24,192 bases of DNA from NZQO01 sp002693605 (lineage in GTDB: Bacteria; Bacteroidota; Bacteroidia; Flavobacteriales; Flavobacteriaceae): the NCBI GenBank assembly GCA_963972105.1, contig CAXAVH010000035.1, forward strand, positions 1 through 24,192, in the 5' to 3' direction. A model generated the notes under the pieces. It saw only the letters and a program-made list of their open reading frames with translations, did not search any database and had not been told where the DNA came from. Shown here piece after piece: positions 7,889 to 14,557 of this stretch; position 1 is the stretch's first letter; each line of letters starts with the position of its first letter. A program made the translations under genes and the position numbers.

Positions 7889-8791
7889 TTATCCGTTTAT
7901 CGCCTCGACGGTGGTCACCTTGCCGTGTAGCATTTCCTGCAACATAGTCTGTATGCCGTTCTTGAGCGTAACGGTAGAAGAGGGGCAACCGCTACAAGCG
8001 CCCTGTAGGATTACCTTTACCGTTTTCGTTTCTGGGTTGTATGAATCTAGTGCAATGTGGCCACCGTCGCCCGCCACTGCCGGCTTTACGTACTCGTCGA
8101 GAATAGAGGCAATTTCCTGCTCGATGTCCGAGAAATTTGCCTGCGTGGTGGCTGAGGTACTTTGCGAGGCATTTTCACCCTGCAACAGGGCATCTTCCAA
8201 TATGGTCTTGCCCTCTTCAATGTAGGTGCGGATAAATTCCCTGAGTTCCATAGAAATCTCTTGCCACTCCACCATATTGTACTTCATGACCGACACGTAA
8301 TTGGCACTAATGAAAACTTCCTTGACAAAGGGAAACGTGAATAGTTGCTTGGCCATTGGCGCGTGCTGCGCCTCGTCAATGTTCTTAAATTCGAAGGTGC
8401 CGTCGGCCAGGGGCTTGTTGGCTACAAATTTCATGACCGCGGGATTGGGCGTAATTTCGGCATACACGCTTACGGGCACTTTCTTTTTTGTTTCCGTATC
8501 GGTTATTACTGGCTTGCCGCTGTTCAGGTATTCTGAAATAGCTTCTGAAACTTCATCTTGAACGGTATCCCATTCTACGATATTGAATTTCTCGATGGCC
8601 ACGAAATTCTGTGAAATATATACGGTTTTTACGAAGGGCAGGTAGAAGAGCTGCTGGGCCAGGGGGCTGGCGGCAGCCTCATCGATATTCTTGAACTCGA
8701 AGCTGCGTGCCTGGGTCAAGAATGAATTGGCGACGAATTTTACGATGCTATCGTTTTTCGTGGGCTGTATGGTAATGCTGAAAGCTGACAT
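7889..8791 (-). CDS. NifU-type Fe-S cluster carrier with two N-terminal Nfu domains
   Basis: A 300-residue cytoplasmic protein likely to carry and deliver iron-sulfur clusters. Two homologous Nfu_N domains lie in tandem (about residues 1-95 and 110-205). Shared blocks are KFVAN, FEFKNIDEA, APMAKQLF (ASPLAQQLF in the first copy), FPFVKEVFIS and (V/M)KYNMVEW (IEKFNIVEW in the first copy). The C-terminal NifU domain (about 220-300) begins VKPAVAGDGGHI and holds the cluster-binding CSGC (Cys266, Cys269). The frame is open for another 26 codons upstream, but the ATG at 8791 is preferred: it starts the first domain (SAFSITIQPT) and a promoter-like pair lies just upstream within the longer reading. 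There is no N-terminal cysteine-rich IscU domain, so it is of the Nfu class. Confidence 0.93.
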   Translation of the reverse strand: MSAFSITIQPTKNDSIVKFVANSFLTQARSFEFKNIDEAAASPLAQQLFYLPFVKTVYISQNFVAIEKFNIVEWDTVQDEVSEAISEYLNSGKPVITDTETKKKVPVSVYAEITPNPAVMKFVANKPLADGTFEFKNIDEAQHAPMAKQLFTFPFVKEVFISANYVSVMKYNMVEWQEISMELREFIRTYIEEGKTILEDALLQGENASQSTSATTQANFSDIEQEIASILDEYVKPAVAGDGGHIALDSYNPETKTVKVILQGACSGCPSSTVTLKNGIQTMLQEMLHGKVTTVEAING

Positions 8792-8803
8792 ATAATTTTT
8801 TGG

Positions 8804-8835
8804 CAAAATTATAAAAAGAAAGCCATAACATTCAA
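8804..8835 (-). promoter_or_regulatory. Possible promoter for the nifU-type gene
   Basis: On the minus strand, TTG (8833-8835) and TAATTTTG (8804-8811, a full TAnnTTTG match) are separated by 21 bases and end 12 bases before the chosen ATG. This implies a short leader and supports the start at 8791. Confidence 0.45.
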
Positions 8836-8843
8836 TATATTTG
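8836..8843 (+). promoter_or_regulatory. Possible -7 element upstream of the T9SS cargo gene
   Basis: TATATTTG matches TAnnTTTG on the plus strand, about 105 bases before the ATG at 8948. No -33 TTG is found at the usual distance, so support is weak. The rest of this 156-base divergent gap shows nothing else recognisable. Confidence 0.25.
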
Positions 8844-8947
8844 GAATTTTGAGACAATTGCCCTATCAACGAAATCTATCTAATTTTAGGGCCTAGCGGT
8901 AACTAGTACCCGCTCGTCTCTAACTTGATTTGAAGATTTCCCTGCCT

Positions 8948-11215
8948 ATGAGAAAAATTACGTTTCTCCTGTTGTTTGTCTCTCTTTCCATTTATGCCCA
9001 ACAACCGGTAAGCTTGTTCAAGCAGTTTAACGGTGCTTTCGATTTTTCCGTGTTTGGCAACACGCTAAACGAATCGGATAACAGTGTATTCAACACCTGT
9101 ACGATCCTTACCACTTCCAGCGCCCAATTTACGCTACAGCCGCAATTTACCCTGGCTGCCGCCTATTTATACTGGGCCGGCTCGGGCACCGGCGATATGC
9201 AGGTGAAGTTGAACGGTGCCGATGTTTCCGCCCAGCGAACATTTATGGTGTCCAATAATGGGCGGGCTTATTTTTCGGCCTTTGCGGAGGTAACGCCCCT
9301 AGTGGCCGCCAACACCAGCGGCTCATTTACGGTGTCTGAACTTGATATCGATATTACCGGCTATTGCGATAGCCAGACTAATTTTGGCGGTTGGTCCATT
9401 GTGGTTGTATATGAAGATCCCGCCTTCAGCATAAAGAGGCAGGTATCCATTTTCGACGGATTTCAATTTGTGGACCAGGACCGACCTCTGGAAATTACCC
9501 TCAACTTTCTTTCCATAACCGATCCGCAGAATTCGAAAATCGGTTTTCTCTCTTGGGAAGGCGATCTGGGGTTAGCGGTAACAGAGCAACTGCAGGTTAA
9601 CGGAAATGTCCTGAGCGACCCGCCGCTGAACCCGGCAGACAATGTCTTCAACGGCACCAATGCCTACACGGGGAGCAATGAGCTGTACAACATGGACCTC
9701 GATTTCTTCAATATTCAACCCTACATCAACGCTGGCGACACCAATGCCAATATCGTTTTAACGTCTGGTCAGGACTTCGTGATTGTCAACAATATCGTGG
9801 CCGCATATAACAGCGAGATTGATGTAGATGCCGTAATAGAGCTTACCAACATCACGAACTGCGGTACACGGGGGCTTACAATAGACTATGAAGTGACCAA
9901 TCAAGGCACGCTAGGATTGTTGTCTAGTGAGGTGCCCATTGCGTTTTACATAGGAAACCAACTGATTGCACAGGCAAAAACGCGAAATTTCCTGCCGAGT
10001 AGCGCCTCCGAAACGGGAAGTATTACCCTGAATGTACCCCAGGGGTTGCCCAATTCAGCTAGCATTCGCGCCGTTGTCGATGACGATGGTTCCGGGATGG
10101 GAATTATCGAGGAGAACGACGAAACAAATAACGAAGCTTCTGCGGCGTACCAGCTTCCGGATGCACCCCAGCCCGTTTTGTTTGAAGTGTGCGATGTCTA
10201 CGAAGAGAACGATGGTATAGCACAAGTTAACTTGAGCGATCCGGAACTGGCCAACCTGTTGCTCGCGGGCCAAGATCCGAACGACTTTACCATTCTCTAT
10301 TTTCCCAGCGTGGACGATGCATCTCAGAACACGAATGCCCTTTCCAGCCCGTATATAAATACTAGTAACCCAGAGAGTATCTTTGCGCGCATACAGCGCA
10401 ATGGTACCGACTGCTTCTTGATCAACGAGGTCATATTGGGGATCAACCTACTGCCAGAATTTACGTTGGAACCTTCCTACAGATTATGTGTTAATTTTCG
10501 CGATACGCCCATTCCCCAGGAATCGGGCGCCCCTTCGCCCCCCAGAATCGATACGGGACTGGATCCAAGACGCTATGCCTTCGAGTGGCGACTAGATGGG
10601 ACGCTGCTTCCGAACGAGACCGCACCCGAGCTAATCGCCGAGAAAGGGGGCGTCTATGAGGTTACCGTTGCCGAAAATCGTACCGGTTGCTTCAGTACGA
10701 AATTAACGGAAGTAACCGTCTCGTCGCCACCATTTAATGCTGTTGCAGAAGTCACCTCCAATGCCTTTGCCGATACCCACACCATTGAAGTGATAAATGA
10801 GGGGTATGGCGATTACCTGTATCAACTGGACAACGGGATTTTTCAGCAGGAACCTATTTTTACCGATGTGCTGCCGGGAACACATTCGGTTACGATTACC
10901 GATGTAAATGGCTGCGGAACTGTTTTCCTGGGCGATATCGTGGTAATTGATTACCCCCGATTTGTAACCCCCAACGGAGATGGTTTCAACGATACCTGGA
11001 ATATTGATAATATCTCGGTGCTATCGCCCGATGCGCAGATCTATATTTTCGATCGGTTTGGGAAGCTAATTCGCGAGCTTGACCCCAACGGACCGGGGTG
11101 GGACGGCACCTACAACGGGAACCACCTTCCATCCAGCGATTATTGGTTCCGAATTAATTATACCGAAGACAACACCGCCAAGGAATATAGGGGGCACTTT
11201 ACATTAAAACGATAG
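8948..11215 (+). CDS. Large secreted protein with a T9SS type B (gliding motility-associated) sorting domain
   Basis: A 755-residue extracellular or cell-surface protein. Signal peptide: MRKITFLLLFVSLSIYAQ. The N-terminal half is a beta-rich region (AAAYLYWAGSGTGDMQVKLN, GGWSIVVVYEDP) that I cannot assign firmly. Residues about 295-395 look like a CARDB-type adhesion module (YEVTNQGTLGLLSSEVPIAF ... ENDETNNEA). Ig-like repeats follow (TVAENRTGCFSTKLTEVTV; SVTITDVNGCGT). The last about 85 residues are the type B sorting domain (TIGR04131-like): PRFVTPNGDGFNDTW, YIFDRFGKLI, GWDGTYNG, SDYWFRINY and a final FTLKR. This domain directs export through the type IX secretion system. The ATG at 8948 is chosen over a TTG at 8930 because it gives a standard signal peptide. 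The stop is four bases before the PorP/SprF gene. Confidence 0.92.
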   Translation: MRKITFLLLFVSLSIYAQQPVSLFKQFNGAFDFSVFGNTLNESDNSVFNTCTILTTSSAQFTLQPQFTLAAAYLYWAGSGTGDMQVKLNGADVSAQRTFMVSNNGRAYFSAFAEVTPLVAANTSGSFTVSELDIDITGYCDSQTNFGGWSIVVVYEDPAFSIKRQVSIFDGFQFVDQDRPLEITLNFLSITDPQNSKIGFLSWEGDLGLAVTEQLQVNGNVLSDPPLNPADNVFNGTNAYTGSNELYNMDLDFFNIQPYINAGDTNANIVLTSGQDFVIVNNIVAAYNSEIDVDAVIELTNITNCGTRGLTIDYEVTNQGTLGLLSSEVPIAFYIGNQLIAQAKTRNFLPSSASETGSITLNVPQGLPNSASIRAVVDDDGSGMGIIEENDETNNEASAAYQLPDAPQPVLFEVCDVYEENDGIAQVNLSDPELANLLLAGQDPNDFTILYFPSVDDASQNTNALSSPYINTSNPESIFARIQRNGTDCFLINEVILGINLLPEFTLEPSYRLCVNFRDTPIPQESGAPSPPRIDTGLDPRRYAFEWRLDGTLLPNETAPELIAEKGGVYEVTVAENRTGCFSTKLTEVTVSSPPFNAVAEVTSNAFADTHTIEVINEGYGDYLYQLDNGIFQQEPIFTDVLPGTHSVTITDVNGCGTVFLGDIVVIDYPRFVTPNGDGFNDTWNIDNISVLSPDAQIYIFDRFGKLIRELDPNGPGWDGTYNGNHLPSSDYWFRINYTEDNTAKEYRGHFTLKR

Positions 11216-11219
11216 CTTG

Positions 11220-12218
11220 ATGATCTTCAAAAAAATAAAATTGATTCTGCTCTTCTTGGTTACCAGCGTTAGCTACGCCCAAGATGGCATTCCAATTTAT
11301 TCTGAATACCTGTCAGACAACCTATACCTACTTCACCCATCGATGGCCGGGGCGGGCGCGTACAACCAAATTCGATTAACGGGCCGGCAACAGTGGTTTG
11401 GCCAGGAAAATGCCCCTAGCTTGATTACCCTCTCTGCCAACGCCCGCATTGGCGAATGGTCTGGGGTGGGGGGCGTATTCTTTAGCGACCGGAACGGGTT
11501 CCACTCGCAAAAAGGCGGCTATGTTACCTATGCGCACCACATTCTCTTCTCGCGGCGCGAGGCGAATCTCAACCAACTTTCGTTCGGGCTAAGCTTTGGG
11601 ATGATTCAAAATCAATTGGACGAGACTCAATTTGACCCTTCTATATTTGACCCGATCATCGCCGGAATCGTTCAGAGCGATACGTATTATAACGTGAATG
11701 TAGGATTGTCGTACAATTTGGCGAACTTCTCGGGGCATTTTACCGTGCGTAACTTGATGGGCCAAGATCGCGATATCTATTCGGAAGTATTCGAGAGTAA
11801 CCTGCAACGGGAGTTTCTACTTGGGGCGAGCTATGCCATTGGCAACTTTGGTGCCTATTGGACGTACGAGCCGTCTTTCTTGCTGCAAATGCGCGAGGAA
11901 ACGGGCGAAAAGGCGTTCGACGTAAATTTCAAGGCGTATCGAGAAATGGATTTTGGCGTGCTTTGGGGAGGGCTTTCCTACCGGCGCGGCCTCGACAGTG
12001 CTACGTATATGAAGGATTTGGCGAGAACCAAGCAGCGCTTGCAGTATATAACGCCAATTATAGGGGCCAACTATAATAACTTTATGTTGTCGTACACCTA
12101 CTCGCACGCCCTGGGGGGAATTCAATTTGACAACGGGTACCACCAATTGGCACTCGGCTACGATTTCCTGGGAGGACGGCCCAAGGCATACGATTGTAAG
12201 TGTCCTGCCATAAACTAG
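11220..12218 (+). CDS. PorP/SprF family type IX secretion membrane protein
   Basis: A 332-residue outer membrane beta-barrel protein with a signal peptide (about residues 1-20, ending SYAQ). Family marks are IPIYSEYLSDNLYLLHPSMA near the mature N-terminus, RQQWFGQENAPS, then FSDRNGFHSQKGGYVTYAHH, and a final strand YHQLALGYDF. In flavobacteria such genes commonly lie directly after a type B sorting-domain gene; SprF is required for secretion of SprB, the best-known case. Here the gap is four bases, so this protein is likely the dedicated anchor or export partner of the preceding surface protein. An upstream TTG in frame at 11217 is ignored in favour of the ATG. Confidence 0.93.
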   Translation: MIFKKIKLILLFLVTSVSYAQDGIPIYSEYLSDNLYLLHPSMAGAGAYNQIRLTGRQQWFGQENAPSLITLSANARIGEWSGVGGVFFSDRNGFHSQKGGYVTYAHHILFSRREANLNQLSFGLSFGMIQNQLDETQFDPSIFDPIIAGIVQSDTYYNVNVGLSYNLANFSGHFTVRNLMGQDRDIYSEVFESNLQREFLLGASYAIGNFGAYWTYEPSFLLQMREETGEKAFDVNFKAYREMDFGVLWGGLSYRRGLDSATYMKDLARTKQRLQYITPIIGANYNNFMLSYTYSHALGGIQFDNGYHQLALGYDFLGGRPKAYDCKCPAIN

Positions 12219-12248
12219 TAGTACTTTTACTTCAAAACTTCGGAAATT

Positions 12249-13040
12249 CTAGAAATCGAGCGTTTCCACGGAAATCGGACCCGCAAACGATTTCAGAAGA
12301 AATTGAAGTGTATCGGTATTGGTATTCGTATAAAAGGATAGGTTAGGGGGCGTCTGTGCGGCGCGCTTTAAGTTATTGATGGTAAGGAGATGGTCGGTTT
12401 GCCTAGCTACGGCACCGCCCGAGTCTATAATCTGTATGTGCGCCGGCAACAGGGTGCGCAGGGCGGGCAGCAAATAGGGGTAATGGCTACAGCCCAATAC
12501 CAAATAATCGATATTTGCCGCGAGCATGGGTGCGGTATATTTCTGGAGCAGTTCCATCATTTCGGGAGAGTCCAGCTCGCCCTTTTCTATGAGCGGCACC
12601 AAGCCCTCACCTACAATTTCCACCACCGAAATATCTTTCGTAAAGGCACTCGCCGTTTGGTGGAACAGTGCACTGCTCAGCGTTCCCTTTGTTGCCAAAA
12701 TACCAATACTCTTGGTGCTGGTCTTTAATGCAGCGGGCTTAATGGCAGGTTCAATACCTACGATGGGTACCGCGTACGAATTTCGTAGTTTGTCAATGGC
12801 ATTTGTGGTAGCCGTATTGCAAGCCACTACAATTAGCTTGCAGTCTAGCTTGAGGAGTTTCTCGGTGTTCTTTATGCTTAGCGCGATAATCTCGCTGGCA
12901 GAGCGATTGCCATAGGGAGCGTTCTTACTATCGGCCAGGTAAATGGTATGTTCCTTCGGAAGCAAGGCGTGTACTTCCTTCCAAATGGAAGTGCCTCCTA
13001 CACCCGAATCGAAAAACCCAATGGGACTGTTGTTATCCAT
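12249..13040 (-). CDS. murI: Glutamate racemase
   Basis: A 263-residue cytoplasmic enzyme that interconverts L- and D-glutamate, supplying D-Glu for peptidoglycan. The two-cysteine catalytic pair is visible: Cys74 in VVACNTATT and Cys184 in LGCSHYPYL with His186. Asp11 lies in FFDSGVGG, and LADSKNAPYGNRS is also typical. Length fits the family. It lies downstream of the bamA-ompH cluster on the same strand but behind a strong terminator (13045-13083), so it is probably transcribed at least partly on its own. It converges with the PorP/SprF gene across a 30-base gap with no clear terminator. Confidence 0.96.
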   Translation of the reverse strand: MDNNSPIGFFDSGVGGTSIWKEVHALLPKEHTIYLADSKNAPYGNRSASEIIALSIKNTEKLLKLDCKLIVVACNTATTNAIDKLRNSYAVPIVGIEPAIKPAALKTSTKSIGILATKGTLSSALFHQTASAFTKDISVVEIVGEGLVPLIEKGELDSPEMMELLQKYTAPMLAANIDYLVLGCSHYPYLLPALRTLLPAHIQIIDSGGAVARQTDHLLTINNLKRAAQTPPNLSFYTNTNTDTLQFLLKSFAGPISVETLDF

Positions 13041-13044
13041 ACCT

Positions 13045-13083
13045 ATAAAAATAAAAAACTGCCCGTTGATTAACGGACAGTTT
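13045..13083 (-). terminator. Terminator at the end of the bamA-ompH cluster
   Basis: An inverted repeat AACTG-C-CCGTT / AACGG-A-CAGTT (13057-13082, four-base loop) forms an 11-base-pair stem in the minus-strand RNA, with one G-U pair. The RNA then runs into TTTTTTATTTTT. It lies 27 bases after the stop of the first OmpH gene and directly before murI. Confidence 0.85.
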
Positions 13084-13109
13084 CAATAAATTTTGAAAAG
13101 GAGTTGAGA

Positions 13110-13619
13110 TTATATGCCCAACTCTTTCTTAACATCGGCCATAAGGTCTGGACCGTCGGCCAAGATAAGACCGCTACCTGTGGTAGAGTCCATCACGTAT
13201 AGGTATCCTTTTGCACGGGCTACTTTTTGAATGGCCGCACGCGCCTTTTCAAGGATTGGCTGAAGTAAGTCGACTTCCTTTTGTTGAAGTTGCTTCATAG
13301 CCTCTTGGCGATAATTAGCAATGTTGTTCTGCATTCCCTGAACCTCGCTAACGCGCTTCTGGTTTTCCTCGTCTGTTTTGCTTCCTGCTTCAGAATCGTA
13401 CTGCTTGATCTTTCCGTCGTACTCCTTCATCATATTTTTGATTTCGGTATCGTACGTGGTGCGAAGCTTGTCCAATTGGTTTTGGGCTTCCTTCATTTGT
13501 GGCATGGCTTCTACCAATTCCTGGGTGTTGATATGGGCTACTTTCGTCTGTGCACTTACAAAGCTTGTCGCTCCCATAAAGAGTACCAATGCTACTGCTA
13601 CTAATTTGAATTTTTTCAT
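13110..13619 (-). CDS. OmpH/Skp-family periplasmic chaperone (short)
   Basis: A 169-residue Skp-like protein with a signal peptide (MKKFKLVAVALVLFMGATSF...SAQ). It should bind unfolded outer membrane proteins in the periplasm and keep them soluble for BamA. The N-terminal strand KVAHINTQELVEAMP is the family mark. A long, highly charged and Gln-rich coiled coil (about residues 40-125) is followed by the closing KARAAIQKVARAKGYLYVMD strand. The length is the same class as E. coli Skp (161). It lies downstream of a second, longer OmpH gene, with a 50-base gap, and is the last gene of the cluster before the terminator. Confidence 0.92.
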   Translation of the reverse strand: MKKFKLVAVALVLFMGATSFVSAQTKVAHINTQELVEAMPQMKEAQNQLDKLRTTYDTEIKNMMKEYDGKIKQYDSEAGSKTDEENQKRVSEVQGMQNNIANYRQEAMKQLQQKEVDLLQPILEKARAAIQKVARAKGYLYVMDSTTGSGLILADGPDLMADVKKELGI

Positions 13620-13669
13620 TGTTAAGGGTATTTAATTTAAGTGTTATATACTTGGTTTAATTATTCACG

Positions 13670-14521
13670 TTATTTGTTGCCTCCATCGCCATCGCCATCG
13701 CCATCACCGGTTGTAGGTGCGTTTCGGTTTTGGTTGCGCGCCTCAAGGATGGAATCCTTACGGCGTTGGCGTTCCTCAAGGATACGTTGCCTTCGCGCCT
13801 CAACCTCAAGTCTGCGAGCCTCGCGAAGGCTATCGCGTGTTCGCATACGGTCTTCCATTATCTTTTCGCGTTCTGTCTTTCGCTCCTCGGCTTCTTGCTC
13901 CCGTTCGGTCACGGCTTTGTCTTCTTCCATTGAGAGGGCATCACGCTGCTCTACCTCGCGTTTCTCCTTGCGGGTAACAGCTTCCTCGCGCTTGGCGGCA
14001 CGGTTAATCTGGCGCAGTACCATATCACTTATGTCGTTGCGCTGGGCGGCAAAGAGCATTACCACGTCTGCCGATTTGTCGAAAATGAAGTCATACTTCT
14101 GGTTTTCGGCTATTTCCTGGACAATGTTGAAGACCTGATCTTGGATTGGCTGCACCAATTGGCGACGCTGTATTGCCAAATCGCCGTTTGGGCCAAAACG
14201 ATCTTGTTGGTAGTCCATCATCTCGTCTTCCTTGATCTTTATTTCCTCTTCGCGCTCTTCAACCAGTTCTTGCGTTAATAAAACGCGCTCGTTGCTGAGG
14301 TTGAGTTTCATTTGGTCTATTTCCTTCTGCATCCGGTCAATGTCCTGTTTCCAGCGTTGTACCTTGCCCTCTAGCTGTATGGCCGATTCCTTATACTCGG
14401 GTACGCTCTCTAATATGTACTCCATATCTATATAACCAATTCGAGCCCCCCGCTGTGCTTGTGCGGTAAACAGGAAGCCTACAATTGCGAGCGAAAGGAA
14501 AAGTAGCTTTTTAGTCTTCAT
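13670..14521 (-). CDS. OmpH/Skp-family protein with extended charged tail
   Basis: A 283-residue protein. A signal peptide (to about residue 22, AQA) and the Skp core (RIGYIDMEYILESVPEYKES ... KYDFIFDKSADVVMLFAA) cover residues about 23-165. A region of about 100 residues extremely rich in Arg and Glu then follows, predicted to be one long helix (for example EREQEAEERKTEREKIMEDR). It ends in a Gly-Asp repeat tail (GDGDGDGDGGNK). The core suggests a periplasmic chaperone for outer membrane proteins; the tail is absent from E. coli Skp and its role is unknown. It lies 36 bases after bamA and 50 bases before the short OmpH gene. The Gly-Asp tail is encoded by a hexanucleotide repeat (13685-13708). 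Confidence 0.9.
   Translation of the reverse strand: MKTKKLLFLSLAIVGFLFTAQAQRGARIGYIDMEYILESVPEYKESAIQLEGKVQRWKQDIDRMQKEIDQMKLNLSNERVLLTQELVEEREEEIKIKEDEMMDYQQDRFGPNGDLAIQRRQLVQPIQDQVFNIVQEIAENQKYDFIFDKSADVVMLFAAQRNDISDMVLRQINRAAKREEAVTRKEKREVEQRDALSMEEDKAVTEREQEAEERKTEREKIMEDRMRTRDSLREARRLEVEARRQRILEERQRRKDSILEARNQNRNAPTTGDGDGDGDGGNK
13685..13708. repeat. Hexanucleotide tandem repeat inside the OmpH tail
   Basis: ATCGCC is repeated three times exactly and a fourth time as ATCACC. On the minus strand it encodes alternating Gly-Asp near the C-terminus. A six-base unit keeps the frame, so changes in copy number would alter tail length only. Confidence 0.85.
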
Positions 14522-14557
14522 AGTTGTTTGGTTGTTTAAGAAAATATCGTGCCAAGT

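Noticed and set aside
12219..12248. Possible shared terminator between the PorP/SprF gene and murI
   Set aside because: Only a TTCTAGAA palindrome is seen; there is no stem long enough and no T run.
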